From positions 1-64,000 of the forward strand of contig JAAYQF010000087.1 of NCBI GenBank assembly GCA_012519425.1: a stretch of DNA of 64,000 nucleotides, in the 5' to 3' direction. Below are positions 9,737 through 21,433 of the stretch, one piece after another. The DNA comes from Bacteroidales bacterium (lineage in GTDB: Bacteria > Bacteroidota > Bacteroidia > Bacteroidales > Paludibacteraceae). The position numbers were made by a program, and so were the translations under genes. Numbering within the stretch: position 1 is the stretch's first letter; each line of letters starts with the position of its first letter. The notes under the pieces are model-generated. The model saw only the letters and a program-made list of their open reading frames with translations, did no database searches and was not told the origin of the DNA.

Positions 9737-10591
9737 TTATTTTTTGAAAAATGTTACGGTACCGTTTTGTACGGCATCGTTATACAGCTCATCTTCAAAA
9801 TTGGTAATAAATTCTGTTTTAAGTTTATTCATGATAAGATAAGCAATTTTGTCTTTCCCGGTTTCAAAGGGTTCTAATTCACCTATCCTTTTTACCGAAT
9901 CAATTTTCAACATGTATTGTTTCAAGCTGTCGCTTGTTTCAAAGAATTTGTTTGTGCCTAAGCTCTGCATCAGAGATTCTTGTTGAACCGGTATTTGCTT
10001 TAAAACTTCGTTTACGGGTATCCACCGGTCAGCAAAATAGTCATAACTTAATCCATGCTGCAGACTGTATTTTTCAATTAATTCTAAAGATTTTACGTCG
10101 CCTTTCTGAACCCATTTTCTGACGTCAGTCACTTTTGGTGCACCTGCAGGGAGAATCAGCAACATCCCTTTGATCAGGTTTTCCTTCAACAAAAGCTGAT
10201 CGCTGAATTTTTGATAGAAGGCAAACATTTCTTCCTCAGAGGGTTTGGAACGCAACCGTTCCTGAATCAGATTTTGCTGATATTGATGGATGATCAATGA
10301 TTTTTTATAGTCTTCCAAAAGTTTATCGATCTCGGCCTTATCGGTTACGTTGCGTTTGGCATTCTCATACAACAAAACATCAGTAACCCATTTTTTGATA
10401 TAGCTGTCGGCCAACTGAATGCTGTCCGCTGCACTGATGTTAGAAGGGATCACCCCATCCAATTGATCCAGGTAAAAATATTTACCTTCTACCTCCAACA
10501 AAGGCACCCGGCTCTGATCAGGGGTGCGGGTAGCACATCCCATCAAAGAGCCGAATAAAATCATCAGCAAAAAACGCTTGAAAGTATGCAT
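9737..10591 (-). CDS. SurA-N-like periplasmic lipoprotein
   Basis: A 284-residue lipoprotein. The signal peptide ends in the lipobox LMGC with Cys19. Predominantly helical sequence follows, resembling the N-terminal chaperone half of SurA/PpiD proteins (YLDQLDGVIPSN, then long charged helices). I see no parvulin active-site block, so it may be a chaperone without isomerase activity. It sits between two parvulin genes with gaps of 18 and 27 bp, which supports a role in outer-membrane protein folding. The function is inferred from context and length only. Confidence 0.7.
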   Translation of the reverse strand: MHTFKRFLLMILFGSLMGCATRTPDQSRVPLLEVEGKYFYLDQLDGVIPSNISAADSIQLADSYIKKWVTDVLLYENAKRNVTDKAEIDKLLEDYKKSLIIHQYQQNLIQERLRSKPSEEEMFAFYQKFSDQLLLKENLIKGMLLILPAGAPKVTDVRKWVQKGDVKSLELIEKYSLQHGLSYDYFADRWIPVNEVLKQIPVQQESLMQSLGTNKFFETSDSLKQYMLKIDSVKRIGELEPFETGKDKIAYLIMNKLKTEFITNFEDELYNDAVQNGTVTFFKK

Positions 10592-10609
10592 CTAACAGCT
10601 AATTGACAA

Positions 10610-12544
10610 TCAGTTTTTTTGAATCTTTCTGAGTACTTTCTGATTTATTTTAACCGGATATTTATCCCTCAAATGAGCTATCCATTCTTTTTCTAAATAT
10701 TCCTGATAATCTGCTGTGACAAGTCCGCGTACATCCGTATATTCCTCCGGAGTGTCTTTCAGTATTTTACCTGCAACTTTAACAAAGGGGAATTTGTCAT
10801 CCGGCTTAAATTCATCAGTGCCTGCGAAAATATAATGATCGACAAACTTGTTATCCCCTTGCACATACAAGCCTTTTTCAATTTTTACGACCACTACGCT
10901 GTCATTCAGGAGACGAAGTTGTTTGTCGATTGAGTCTTTAGGCTGAGAGGCAATAATGTTTTTTGCAGCCTGAAGAGCTTCTTCAGTTTTGCATTGAATA
11001 ACTCGTCCCTTGAAATGAGGTCTGTCCCAGGTATAATTTTCTTTGTTCTTTTTGAAGAAGGCAGCCAGGCCTGCCGTGTCTCTCGAGGCTTTTTCCCATA
11101 CTTCTTCGTTGCTGACTTCAAACAGCAGGATGCCGTCGTGATATTCATTCATCAGCAGGCGGAAATCATCGTATTTTTTCTCCAATTGAGAGTCTTCATA
11201 AGCCAACAACTCTTTTTCAATAAACTCATTCAATTTTTCATCGATGACAGTCTGGGCAGATAATTTATCAGAAAAGGGGTTTTCTATCAGATACGACAGA
11301 AAATCGTTTTGCTTATAGGTTTTTTTGGCAAAGGAGAACATGGGTTTCTTTAAATCTGAAGCCTCAGCCAGAAAAGCAGAGTCAGCTAACGTTCTGTCTT
11401 GCAGCAGCGTGCAAAAGTCATCTTTGGCGGTGCCTTTGGCAAATTTGAATTTATAGTCTTTTTTCAATTTTTCGATGAAAGCCTTACTACCTGCTTGCGA
11501 CCTTTCGTCCCTTTTTATCAAACGTTCAATTTCGTCTTTTTTATCTTCAAATGGAGGGATCGGCTTGGTGTCAATCAGCTTGATGATGTGCCAGCCGTAA
11601 GCAGATTGTACCGGTTCGCTGATGTCGCCTTTGTTTTCTAAAGCAAATGCTGCTTGTTCAAATTCGGCAACCATCCTGCCCGTTCCAAACCAGGGTAATT
11701 CACCGTTTCTGGCAGCAGAGCCGCGATCATCTGAATTGGCAGAAGCAACTTCTCCAAAATCGGCACCTTCTTTTACCAATTGATACAACGAGTCAATTTG
11801 ATGTTTCGCTTGCTTGTTCAGCTCGTCATCTCCTTGTGAAGTGAACTTCATGATGTGTGAGACCAGTACTTCTCCCGGAGAATTTCTTCTGTCGGTGACT
11901 TTGATTAAGTGGTAGCCAAGTACTGTTCGTACCGGACTTGAGATTGAACCAACCGGTGTGTTGAATGCCATGGTTTCGAAAGGATAGATGGTGCGGAATC
12001 CTGTGATCCATCCGACATAACCGCCGTTGTGGGTTGCTGACTGGTCTTCTGATGCTTCTTTGGCAACTGTGCTGAAGTCTTCATGCTGCAATCTTTTGGA
12101 TATCTCCCGGATCTTATTCCACGCTGCCAGCGTATCTTTCGGGGCAGCATGCTGATCTACACGGATCAGGATGTGGCTGACTTCTACATCTTCCTTTAAT
12201 CTTTCGTAAGCCTCTTTTAAAGCGTCTTCTTCAGCTTTCGTATCGGTCAAATAGGGCCTGGTTAATTGATCACGGTAACCTTTTAACTCGTTAATGAAAG
12301 CTTCTGTGGTATCTATACCCTGAGTTTTAGCTTCTTCAACTTTCAGTTTAAAATTTACAAAAAGATCAACATACTCTTCCAGTGTTTTCTTATCCAATAC
12401 GTTATTAGAGTTGTTCTTGTTGTAGATGTATTCAAACTCTGATTTCGAAACCGGATTACCGTTGATGGTCATTAGTACCGGATCTTTTGCTAACAATGAG
12501 CCGGAAAGTAATAATATAGACAGTGAAACAAAAAGTGTCCTCAT
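10610..12544 (-). CDS. PpiC-type peptidyl-prolyl isomerase with two parvulin domains
   Basis: About 644 residues from the ATG at 12544, where a clear signal peptide begins (MRTLFVSLSILLLSGSLLAK). The frame stays open 19 codons further upstream, but that extension would bury the signal peptide, so I use the internal start. Two parvulin domains follow in tandem (roughly 120-220 and 230-330), each with the GGYVGWI / NGELPWFGTGRMV type core and a YHLIKV / WHIIKLI strand. The C-terminal half is helical and charged. It is probably the first gene of the chaperone-OstA run, 111 bp downstream of guaB. Confidence 0.85.
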   Translation of the reverse strand: MRTLFVSLSILLLSGSLLAKDPVLMTINGNPVSKSEFEYIYNKNNSNNVLDKKTLEEYVDLFVNFKLKVEEAKTQGIDTTEAFINELKGYRDQLTRPYLTDTKAEEDALKEAYERLKEDVEVSHILIRVDQHAAPKDTLAAWNKIREISKRLQHEDFSTVAKEASEDQSATHNGGYVGWITGFRTIYPFETMAFNTPVGSISSPVRTVLGYHLIKVTDRRNSPGEVLVSHIMKFTSQGDDELNKQAKHQIDSLYQLVKEGADFGEVASANSDDRGSAARNGELPWFGTGRMVAEFEQAAFALENKGDISEPVQSAYGWHIIKLIDTKPIPPFEDKKDEIERLIKRDERSQAGSKAFIEKLKKDYKFKFAKGTAKDDFCTLLQDRTLADSAFLAEASDLKKPMFSFAKKTYKQNDFLSYLIENPFSDKLSAQTVIDEKLNEFIEKELLAYEDSQLEKKYDDFRLLMNEYHDGILLFEVSNEEVWEKASRDTAGLAAFFKKNKENYTWDRPHFKGRVIQCKTEEALQAAKNIIASQPKDSIDKQLRLLNDSVVVVKIEKGLYVQGDNKFVDHYIFAGTDEFKPDDKFPFVKVAGKILKDTPEEYTDVRGLVTADYQEYLEKEWIAHLRDKYPVKINQKVLRKIQKN

Positions 12545-12655
12545 AGAAACATTACTTGAACAAATGATTAATAATATTTTTTCGTTTACGAACGTAAACA
12601 ATCTAACGCAAACTGATTATATATGTTGTAAAATGATTGATTTTTTTAAGGTTTT

Positions 12656-14149
<1,494 letters not shown>

Positions 14150-14159
14150 TCAATTTTAC

Positions 14160-14229
14160 GGTGTCTCATAAATTGCCAACTGTTAAGGCACCTTGCTGTT
14201 TTTAGTTGAATATTTGTTTTGAGACAGCC
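14160..14229 (-). repeat. internally deleted MITE copy in the guaB leader
   Basis: About 70 bp bounded by the two terminal motifs of the MITE-like family: GGTGTCTCATAAA on the left and TTTGAGACAGCC on the right. Read on the minus strand it matches the left part of 59129-59290 (GGCTGTCTCA, then a TTCAA block, then AAGGTG) and jumps to the right end. It lies between the guaB promoter and the guaB start, so it would be transcribed as leader RNA, and its ends can pair. Confidence 0.6.
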
Positions 14230-14257
14230 GTCTGTTACTATGAAAAAATATTGCATG

Positions 14258-14265
14258 CAAATGTA
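14258..14265 (-). promoter_or_regulatory. guaB promoter, -7 element
   Basis: On the minus strand this reads TACATTTG, matching the Bacteroidota primary-sigma -7 consensus TAnnTTTG. No clear TTG is seen at the -33 position. It would give a leader of about 120 nt before guaB that includes the deleted MITE copy. Confidence 0.4.
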
Positions 14266-14300
14266 TAAATTTTTTGTGAATTTGTAAAATGGTGTAAACA

Positions 14301-16553
14301 TCATCCCTGAATCTGGATCCTTTGCGTAGAATTTACTTCTTTTATTTTGTTGATGTTTTTACGCAGGCTTTCAATTTCTTGTTTGTCGCGGACACTAATA
14401 TGGAAAATTCCTACGAAAATACCCGCTTTTGTTTCGACATCAATTTTACTGATGTCAACTCCGTGTTGTTCAGAAATAACCCGTAAAATTTCCATCAAAA
14501 CACCTTTTTTGTCAATACCTCTAACTTCTAATATTTCGTTAAAAACCAAGCCCTTGTGGAAGGCCCATTTGACTGAAATGATGTTTTTTCCAAAGTTGGA
14601 TTTTAATTTGGCTGCAACAGAACATTGTCGTTTGTGCACAATGACAATTTCATTTTCATCTACGTAGCCCAACACATCATCTCCCGGAATAGGTTTACAG
14701 CATTCAGCGAATTTATAAGTTTTATCAACATTTTCCTCCGACAGCTTGAAGGTTTTTTCCCGGTTGACACGCATTGCAGGGACTAATTCAACAGGTTCTT
14801 CTTTTTGCTTGTCACTGGTAAAAGGGATTTTGATGAGTTTGGTAAATACATTTTGTGATTTAGGCTTAAATATAATTTTGGGAATGTCTTCCAAATTCAG
14901 ATTCCCTCTGGCAGCCTGTATGTATAATGCATTGCGTGTGCTGATTTTGTAATGATTCAGGATTTTGACATAATTGGAGTTTTCTGGCGGCAGGTTGATG
15001 GCTGCTAATGCCGCTTCGATTTTTTTCTGTCCGGCGGCAATTTCAGCCTTTTCTTCACGCCTGAATATCGCCCTTAATTTGGCTTTGGCTTTAGCAGTTG
15101 TGACATAATCAATCCACTCGGGTTTCGGAACTTGCTTTTTCGATGTGATGATTTCAACCTGATCGCCGCTTTGCAGGGTATGACTCAACGGCACTAATTT
15201 GTTGTTTACCTTGGCACCTATACATTGTTCACCTATGTCGGAGTGAATGGCGAAAGCAAAATCAAGGGCAGTAGAACCTTGCGGAATAGTTTTGATATCA
15301 CCCTTTGGGGTAAAGACAAATATTTCGGACGCAAACAGGTTTAACTTAAACGTATCAATGAATTCAATGGCATTTGGTTCCGGATTTTCCAACAGTTCCT
15401 TGATGGTTTTCATCCATTTGTCCAATTCTGTCTCGTCATTATTACCGGTTTTATATTTCCAGTGAGCGGCTAATCCCTTTTCAGCAATGTCGTTCATCCT
15501 TTCGCTCCTGATTTGAATTTCTACCCATCTGCCGCCGGGTGCCATTACCGTAAGGTGTAAAGCCTCGTAGCCATTGGCTTTCGGATTGCTCACCCAGTCA
15601 CGAATACGCTGCGGATGTGGCTTGTATATCTCTGTGATGGCAGAGTATAGCATCCAGCATTGATCTTTTTCGGTCATGCCCTCCCTGGGAGTAAAAACTA
15701 TCCTTAGTGCTAAGATGTCGTACACATCCTCAAAAGGAATATTGTGGGTGTTCATCTTTTTCCAGACAGAATATACAGTCTTTATCCTGGCTTTATAGCG
15801 GAAAATCCATCCTTGTTTTTCAAGCTTTTCGCTGATGGGAGCCGTAAACTTTTCATAGAAATGATTCCGGGCAACCTCATCTTCTGCTAGTCTTTTTTCG
15901 ATTTTAGCATAAATTTCAGGATGGTCGTATTTGAAGCTGAGGTTCTCAAGCTCATTTTTGATCCGGAATAATCCCAAACGATGGGCGAGGGGCGCATAAA
16001 TATATTGCGTTTCACCGGCGATCTGGTATTGCTTCGCAGGGGGCATGGAGCCTAATGTACGCATATTGTGAAGTCGATCGGCTATTTTGATAAGAATAAC
16101 ACGGATGTCCTCCGACATGGTCAGGATTAATTTTCTGAAATTTTCAGCTTGTGCAGATACTTGTTCTGCAAAGACACCACCTGATATTTTTGTCAAACCT
16201 TCTACTATCAGCGCTATCTTTGTTCCAAAGAGATTCTCAATATCTTCCACCGTATAGTCTGTATCCTCTACCACATCGTGCAAAAGCGCTGCACAGATGG
16301 AGGTTGACCCCATGCCTATTTCGCTTGAAACAATACGGGCTACCGCTAACGGATGCATGATGTAAGGTTCACCGGAGCGGCGGCGAATGCCTTTATGCGC
16401 ATTCTTGGCAAAGTTGAATGCTTTCGTAATGATCTCTACTTTTTTGCGGTGTGAGGAATTGAGATAATCATTCAACAAGGCATCAAATTCTTGTTGAATC
16501 ATTTCTTCTTCTTGTTTAATACTATATTTGACTGTTTGTGAGGACATATGCAT
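14301..16553 (-). CDS. bifunctional (p)ppGpp synthetase/hydrolase, RelA/SpoT family
   Basis: Makes and degrades the stringent-response alarmone. The order is: HD hydrolase domain (about 40-190, with LLHDVVEDT and ADRLHNMRTLGS), synthetase domain (about 240-370, with RIRDWVSNPKANGYEALH), TGS (about 415-475, IFVFTPKGDIKTIPQGSTALDFAFAIH), a helical region, and a C-terminal ACT domain. The intact HD motif argues for a SpoT/Rel-type enzyme with hydrolase activity. The open frame begins at a TTG (16556); the ATG at 16553 or 16547 is preferred. It lies 12 bp after the alanine dehydrogenase gene. Confidence 0.95.
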   Translation of the reverse strand: MHMSSQTVKYSIKQEEEMIQQEFDALLNDYLNSSHRKKVEIITKAFNFAKNAHKGIRRRSGEPYIMHPLAVARIVSSEIGMGSTSICAALLHDVVEDTDYTVEDIENLFGTKIALIVEGLTKISGGVFAEQVSAQAENFRKLILTMSEDIRVILIKIADRLHNMRTLGSMPPAKQYQIAGETQYIYAPLAHRLGLFRIKNELENLSFKYDHPEIYAKIEKRLAEDEVARNHFYEKFTAPISEKLEKQGWIFRYKARIKTVYSVWKKMNTHNIPFEDVYDILALRIVFTPREGMTEKDQCWMLYSAITEIYKPHPQRIRDWVSNPKANGYEALHLTVMAPGGRWVEIQIRSERMNDIAEKGLAAHWKYKTGNNDETELDKWMKTIKELLENPEPNAIEFIDTFKLNLFASEIFVFTPKGDIKTIPQGSTALDFAFAIHSDIGEQCIGAKVNNKLVPLSHTLQSGDQVEIITSKKQVPKPEWIDYVTTAKAKAKLRAIFRREEKAEIAAGQKKIEAALAAINLPPENSNYVKILNHYKISTRNALYIQAARGNLNLEDIPKIIFKPKSQNVFTKLIKIPFTSDKQKEEPVELVPAMRVNREKTFKLSEENVDKTYKFAECCKPIPGDDVLGYVDENEIVIVHKRQCSVAAKLKSNFGKNIISVKWAFHKGLVFNEILEVRGIDKKGVLMEILRVISEQHGVDISKIDVETKAGIFVGIFHISVRDKQEIESLRKNINKIKEVNSTQRIQIQG

Positions 16554-16565
16554 CAACAGAAAAAA

Positions 16566-17768
16566 TTAATAGCCCGTTAAAAACAACCCGATGTCATCAG
16601 CCTTCAATCCAAAAAAGGACGCTATCAAGCGATTGACTAAAATACCGTCGTACACATATACACCGTTTCTGAATCCGGAACTTTCAAGGACAGCTTGTTT
16701 TACATTGCCTGAGTTTCCGATTTTCATAAGCATGGGCGCAAAGATATTGCTCAACGCCATGGAACTGGTGCGTGCTACCCTGGCAGAGATATTAGGCACG
16801 CAATAATGAATAACACCATATTTTTCGAATGTCGGGTCATCGATGGTTCTGCAGGTTGAGGTTTCAAAACATCCGCCCTGATCTACACTCAAATCGATGA
16901 TGATGGCTCCGGGCTTCATGGTTTTAACCAATTCTTCTGCCACCATAAACGGCTCAGAATCGTTGATGTACCTCAAATTACCGATAACGGCATCTGCGGT
17001 AGTCAACGCTTTAAATAATACCGAAGGATGAATGACTGATGTGAAAACTTGCTGTCCAAGATAATGCTGTATCTTCCTTAATTTATTGACGTCATGGTCG
17101 AATATTTTGACTTGCGCACCTAATGCCAAAGCATTGCGTGCTGCCACCGAACCGGCTAATCCGGCACCCAGGATCAATATTTCAGTAGGCGATATGCCGG
17201 CTATGCCACCTAATAAAATCCCTTTCCCACCTGCAGCGTTACTCATCAGCTCAGAAGCTACGGCTATGGCTGTGCTTCCCTCTATTTCCGAAATTGTGTT
17301 CACAACCGGAAATGCCTTCTGACTGTCCTTGATCAGTTCGTAAGCAATGGCGTTTAATTTTTTCGACATCATCAGCCTGATGCTTTCTGCCGACAAGTAG
17401 GAAAGTTGCAGCATGGAAAAAATAGATTTTCCGTTTTTCATCAGCGCAAGTTCGTCTAAGGTAGGAGGTGTGATCTTTAATACGATATCGGCACCAAAAA
17501 CTTCAGCTTTATTGTCAACGATAATCGCACCGGCTTCACTGTATTGTAGGTCGGTGTACGACATTGGTAGTCCGGCTCCGCGCTCCACCAATACTATATG
17601 TCCCTCTTCTACAACGATGGAGACTCCTTCCGGTGTCAGAGCTAACCTGGTTTCAATTTTGGGATTTTCACAAGGTAATCCGATTGAAAGGCGCGGTTGG
17701 CGCTCGATTTCCCGCAAGAGAGCCTCTTCAGGGAATAGCATCTTTTTGATATGTGGGTCCTGCCTCAT
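16566..17768 (-). CDS. ald: alanine dehydrogenase (AlaDh/PNT family)
   Basis: Probably converts L-alanine to pyruvate and ammonia with NAD+. The AlaDh/PNT N-terminal domain (IGLPCENPKIETRLALTPEG; VEEGHIVLVERGAG) is followed by the Rossmann domain (EILILGAGLAGSVAARNALALGAQV) and the C-terminal DLSVDQGGCFETS segment. The frame is open for 25 more codons upstream. A promoter at 17793-17823 lies inside that extension, so I choose the ATG at 17768 (about 400 residues). It is followed at once by the RelA/SpoT gene and is probably co-transcribed. Confidence 0.88.
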   Translation of the reverse strand: MRQDPHIKKMLFPEEALLREIERQPRLSIGLPCENPKIETRLALTPEGVSIVVEEGHIVLVERGAGLPMSYTDLQYSEAGAIIVDNKAEVFGADIVLKITPPTLDELALMKNGKSIFSMLQLSYLSAESIRLMMSKKLNAIAYELIKDSQKAFPVVNTISEIEGSTAIAVASELMSNAAGGKGILLGGIAGISPTEILILGAGLAGSVAARNALALGAQVKIFDHDVNKLRKIQHYLGQQVFTSVIHPSVLFKALTTADAVIGNLRYINDSEPFMVAEELVKTMKPGAIIIDLSVDQGGCFETSTCRTIDDPTFEKYGVIHYCVPNISARVARTSSMALSNIFAPMLMKIGNSGNVKQAVLESSGFRNGVYVYDGILVNRLIASFFGLKADDIGLFLTGY

Positions 17769-17792
17769 GGGGTTGTAATTTTTAATGGAGTA

Positions 17793-17823
17793 CAAAACTA
17801 AGTGCAATTGTTGAGAATTGCAA
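17793..17823 (-). promoter_or_regulatory. promoter for alanine dehydrogenase and probably relA/spoT
   Basis: On the minus strand, TTG at 17823-17821 and TAGTTTTG at 17800-17793 match the Bacteroidota -33 TTG and -7 TAnnTTTG elements with 20 nt between them. The predicted transcript begins near 17786, about 18 nt before the ATG at 17768. This decides the start codon of the gene. Confidence 0.5.
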
Positions 17824-17916
17824 GAGGAAGGATGTTTTAGCATTTAAAAATTTCAATATACTTTTGTTCGCTGTAAAACGAATCAGGAGTTGTGATCGCA
17901 GTTATTGTATTGAATA

Positions 17917-19197
17917 ATGAAAATCTCAGAGTATATAATGCCGCATATTGGTATTTATCTTCAAAATAAATCTGATTTTTTATCTCTTGCAGATAATATT
18001 TTCAGCAATCTTTTGCTGAAAGATCTGGTTGATTTAGAAGGTAAGAGAGGGGAGATGTTTTCAAAGATGACCATTGATAAATTCATTGACAGAGAATTAA
18101 AGCATGATCATTTTGTTGTCCGTTCTGACAACAACAATCCTCTGCATAAGATGTCGAGCGGTCAGCAAAGGAAATCTTTGCTACAATATTTGATTAGCCA
18201 AAAACCGGATTTCCTGGTATTGGATGATATCTTTGCAAGTGTTGACAAAGAAACGCGTGTCCACATCATTGAACAATTATCTCTTATTGCAGACGAAACT
18301 CTTTTTATCCAAATATTTTATCGAAAAACAGATATACTGGATTTTATTCATACGGTGGTAATACCGGATGAGTCCGGTAAGGTTCAGTCAGTCGTAGGGA
18401 AAGAAGATTTTATCCAAAAACATCAAACTGATAATATTCGGCCGCAGTCATTTGAATTACCTTATTGCTTAAGTAATTTAGAACCGATGGCAAATCCACT
18501 GATCAGCCTTAATAATGTTTCTTTGAGTTATGGAGAAAAAAAAGTGCTGAATGGCATTTCCTGGATAATTCGTCAGGGTGAATTCTGGCAATTGACCGGT
18601 CCTGTTGGTTCAGGGAAAAGCTCCCTTTTGAGCATGATTGTCGGTGACAATCCCAAGGGATACGGACAAGATATCACGCTATTCGGACTTAAAAAGGGAA
18701 GTGGAGAAAGCATCTGGGATATTAAGAAGCACATCGGTTATTTTACGCCTTCCATGCTGGCGCAGTTCAAACGAAATGAAAGCGTGGAGCATATGATTGT
18801 TTCCGGCATGCTTGATTCAGTTGGCTTGTATGTCAAACCCACTGACTTGCAAACACAGACCGCTCGCAAATGGTTAAATTTACTGGGTGATTCTTACCGC
18901 GACAGAAAATTTATGCAATTGTCGTACGGACAGCAACGCATTGTGATGGTAGTGCGGGCATTGGTTAAACAACCACCTTTGTTAATTTTAGATGAACCAA
19001 CGACAGGCCTGGATGATGAAAATGCGGCCTTATTCATCAGCATGATCCGTGCAATTGCCAATACCCGCCGGGTAGCCGTTATTTATGTGTCTCACAGGGA
19101 AGAACCGGGATTGAACCCGCAGTACGTATATACACTTATACCCGATGATACGAACGGGTCGAAGGGTGTGACACAGGTGCCGCAAACAGAAAAATAA
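17917..19197 (+). CDS. double ABC ATPase, ModF-like, with N-terminal half lacking Walker A
   Basis: 426 residues holding two ABC nucleotide-binding halves. The N-terminal half has a signature (SSGQQ, 80-84) and Walker B (FLVLDD, 99-104) but no P-loop and little of the usual first 70 residues. The C-terminal half is complete: Walker A GPVGSGKSS (228-236), signature LSYGQQR, Walker B LLILDEP and an H-loop His (VSHREE). No permease gene is adjacent. The layout resembles ModF/PhrA ATPases, whose role is poorly defined. It is transcribed divergently from ald and lies upstream of pnp by 97 bp. Confidence 0.8.
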   Translation: MKISEYIMPHIGIYLQNKSDFLSLADNIFSNLLLKDLVDLEGKRGEMFSKMTIDKFIDRELKHDHFVVRSDNNNPLHKMSSGQQRKSLLQYLISQKPDFLVLDDIFASVDKETRVHIIEQLSLIADETLFIQIFYRKTDILDFIHTVVIPDESGKVQSVVGKEDFIQKHQTDNIRPQSFELPYCLSNLEPMANPLISLNNVSLSYGEKKVLNGISWIIRQGEFWQLTGPVGSGKSSLLSMIVGDNPKGYGQDITLFGLKKGSGESIWDIKKHIGYFTPSMLAQFKRNESVEHMIVSGMLDSVGLYVKPTDLQTQTARKWLNLLGDSYRDRKFMQLSYGQQRIVMVVRALVKQPPLLILDEPTTGLDDENAALFISMIRAIANTRRVAVIYVSHREEPGLNPQYVYTLIPDDTNGSKGVTQVPQTEK

Positions 19198-19243
19198 TTG
19201 AAAAACCTTATATCACAATGGATTAAAATCCATTTTTAAATCG

Positions 19244-19251
19244 TACCTTTG
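19244..19251 (+). promoter_or_regulatory. pnp promoter, -7 element
   Basis: TACCTTTG matches TAnnTTTG and lies 43 bp upstream of the pnp ATG, in an AT-rich spacer. A -33 TTG is not evident. Confidence 0.4.
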
Positions 19252-19294
19252 CGCCCGATATTTAGAAGTATTAAAAAATAAACGTGTAATTTTT

Positions 19295-21427
19295 ATGAAT
19301 GTAATTACAAAAACCATCACAATGGGTGATGGAAGAGAGATTACCATTGAGACCGGAAAGTTGGCCAAACAGGCTGATGGTTCCGTGATGGTACGTATGG
19401 GTGATACCATGTTGTTGGCTACGGTTTGTGCTGCTAAGGAAGCACTTCCGGGAACGGATTTTATGCCGCTCTCAGTCGAGTATAAAGAAAAATTTGCTGC
19501 CTTTGGTCGCTTCCCCGGTGGTTTTCTTCGCAGGGAAGGTCGTCCTTCAGATTATGAGATCCTGGTTTCGCGCCTGGTCGATCGTGCACTTCGTCCGCTT
19601 TTCCCGGATGATTTTCATGCTGAGACTTTTGTGAATGTAATGTTGGTTTCTGCCGATGGCAAAGATATGCCTGATGCTTTAGCCGGTTTGGCTGCTTCAG
19701 CTGCTTTGGCCGTATCGGATGTACCTTTCAACGGGCCGATTTCTGAAGTCCGTGTTGCCAGAGTTGAAGGTAAGTTTGTCGTAAATCCTACCTTCGAGCA
19801 ATTGGAAAATGCCGACATGGACATCATTGTCGCTGCTACTCTGGATAATATCATGATGGTAGAAGGCGAAATGAAAGAAGTGAGCGAAGAGGAGTTGTTA
19901 GAAGCAATGAAGATTGCACATGAAGCCATCAAGGTTCATTGTAAGGTTCAATTAGAGCTGATGGAAGCCGTAGGTAAAACTCAAAAGCGTGAGTATGATC
20001 ATGAGGAAAAAGATGAGGAATTAGAAAAAGACATTCGCGAAAAGACTTACGATAAGGTATATGCTTTGGCAACTGCTTGCAATGCTGATAAACACTCACG
20101 TGTTGAAAATTTTGAAGCTGTAAAAGCCGAATACATTGAAACACTTGATCCTGAAGTGGCTGAAGAGAAAAAAGATTTGATCAATAAGTATTATCACGCG
20201 GTTGAAAAAGAAGCGATGCGTCGTTCTATTTTGGATGAAGGTAAACGCTTAGATGGTCGTAAAACTACAGAGATTCGCCCAATTTGGTCGGAAATTGATT
20301 GTTTGCCGGGAGCACACGGTTCCGCTATCTTTACCCGCGGTGAAACGCAGTCGTTGACCACTGTTACCCTGGGCACCAAGCAGGATGAAAAAATCATTGA
20401 CGAGGCTTTGAATCAGGGAAAAGAAAGATTTTTACTGCACTATAACTTTCCACCTTTTTCAACCGGAGAAGCTCGCCCGTCCAGAGGCGTTAGCCGCCGC
20501 GAGGTAGGTCATGGTAATCTGGCTTTCCGTGCATTGAAGACTATGATTCCTGAAGATTATCCTTATGTAATACGTGTTGTTTCCGACATTTTGGAATCTA
20601 ACGGATCATCTTCTATGGCAACAGTTTGTGCCGGTACTTTAGCTCTGATGGATGCCGGTGTTCAAATTAAAAAACCGGTTTCGGGCATTGCCATGGGATT
20701 GATTTCTGAAAACAAAGGAAAGAATTTCGCAGTGTTGTCTGATATTTTGGGTGATGAAGATCACCTGGGTGATATGGATTTCAAAGTAACGGGCACCGAG
20801 GATGGTATTACTGCAACCCAAATGGACATCAAGGTAGATGGTTTGTCATATGAAATTCTTGAAAAGGCTTTAAAACAAGCCAAGGAAGGACGTATGTACA
20901 TCCTTAAAAAAATGAAAGAGACCATTGTGGAGCCACGCGAAGATTTGAAGCCACATGCTCCGCGCATTGTGGTAATGTTCATTCCGAAAGAAATGATTGG
21001 CGCCATCATTGGTCCCGGTGGAAAAATTATTCAAGCCATGCAGGTTGAAACCGGTGCGATTATTTCCATTGAAGAAATTGGTGATCAGGGACGTGTTGAA
21101 ATTGCTGCTAATAATAAAGCCGCTATCGATGCTGCCGTTAGAAAGATCAAAGGTATTGTGGCTACGCCGGAAGTGGGAGAGACCTACGAAGCCAAAGTAA
21201 AATCCATCATGCCTTATGGTTGCTTTGTGGAGTTTTTACCTGGTAAGGAAGGTCTGCTACACATATCTGAAATTGACTGGAAGCGCATCGAAAGTATGGA
21301 AACTTCGGGACTCAAGGAAAACGACATCATCGAAGTCAAACTCCTGGATATTGATGCCCGGACAGGTAAATTCAAACTGTCACGCAAGGCATTATTGCCT
21401 CGCCCACCGAGAGAAGAGAAGAAATAA
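19295..21427 (+). CDS. pnp: polyribonucleotide nucleotidyltransferase (PNPase)
   Basis: A phosphorolytic 3'-5' exoribonuclease of 710 residues. Two RNase PH domains are present: the first begins near residue 10 ([12 protein letters not shown]), the second near 310 ([12 protein letters not shown]). The [10 protein letters not shown]-type loop is seen as [13 protein letters not shown] domain follows (about 560-615, [15 protein letters not shown]) and a C-terminal S1 domain (about 625-700, [20 protein letters not shown]). All parts are intact. Two hairpins follow the stop codon, so the gene is probably monocistronic. Confidence 0.97.
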   Translation: MNVITKTITMGDGREITIETGKLAKQADGSVMVRMGDTMLLATVCAAKEALPGTDFMPLSVEYKEKFAAFGRFPGGFLRREGRPSDYEILVSRLVDRALRPLFPDDFHAETFVNVMLVSADGKDMPDALAGLAASAALAVSDVPFNGPISEVRVARVEGKFVVNPTFEQLENADMDIIVAATLDNIMMVEGEMKEVSEEELLEAMKIAHEAIKVHCKVQLELMEAVGKTQKREYDHEEKDEELEKDIREKTYDKVYALATACNADKHSRVENFEAVKAEYIETLDPEVAEEKKDLINKYYHAVEKEAMRRSILDEGKRLDGRKTTEIRPIWSEIDCLPGAHGSAIFTRGETQSLTTVTLGTKQDEKIIDEALNQGKERFLLHYNFPPFSTGEARPSRGVSRREVGHGNLAFRALKTMIPEDYPYVIRVVSDILESNGSSSMATVCAGTLALMDAGVQIKKPVSGIAMGLISENKGKNFAVLSDILGDEDHLGDMDFKVTGTEDGITATQMDIKVDGLSYEILEKALKQAKEGRMYILKKMKETIVEPREDLKPHAPRIVVMFIPKEMIGAIIGPGGKIIQAMQVETGAIISIEEIGDQGRVEIAANNKAAIDAAVRKIKGIVATPEVGETYEAKVKSIMPYGCFVEFLPGKEGLLHISEIDWKRIESMETSGLKENDIIEVKLLDIDARTGKFKLSRKALLPRPPREEKK

Positions 21428-21433
21428 AATCCT

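Noticed and set aside
17769-17843. Longer N-terminus of alanine dehydrogenase
   Set aside because: The extra 25 codons contain a good -33/-7 promoter and do not look like the conserved N-terminus.
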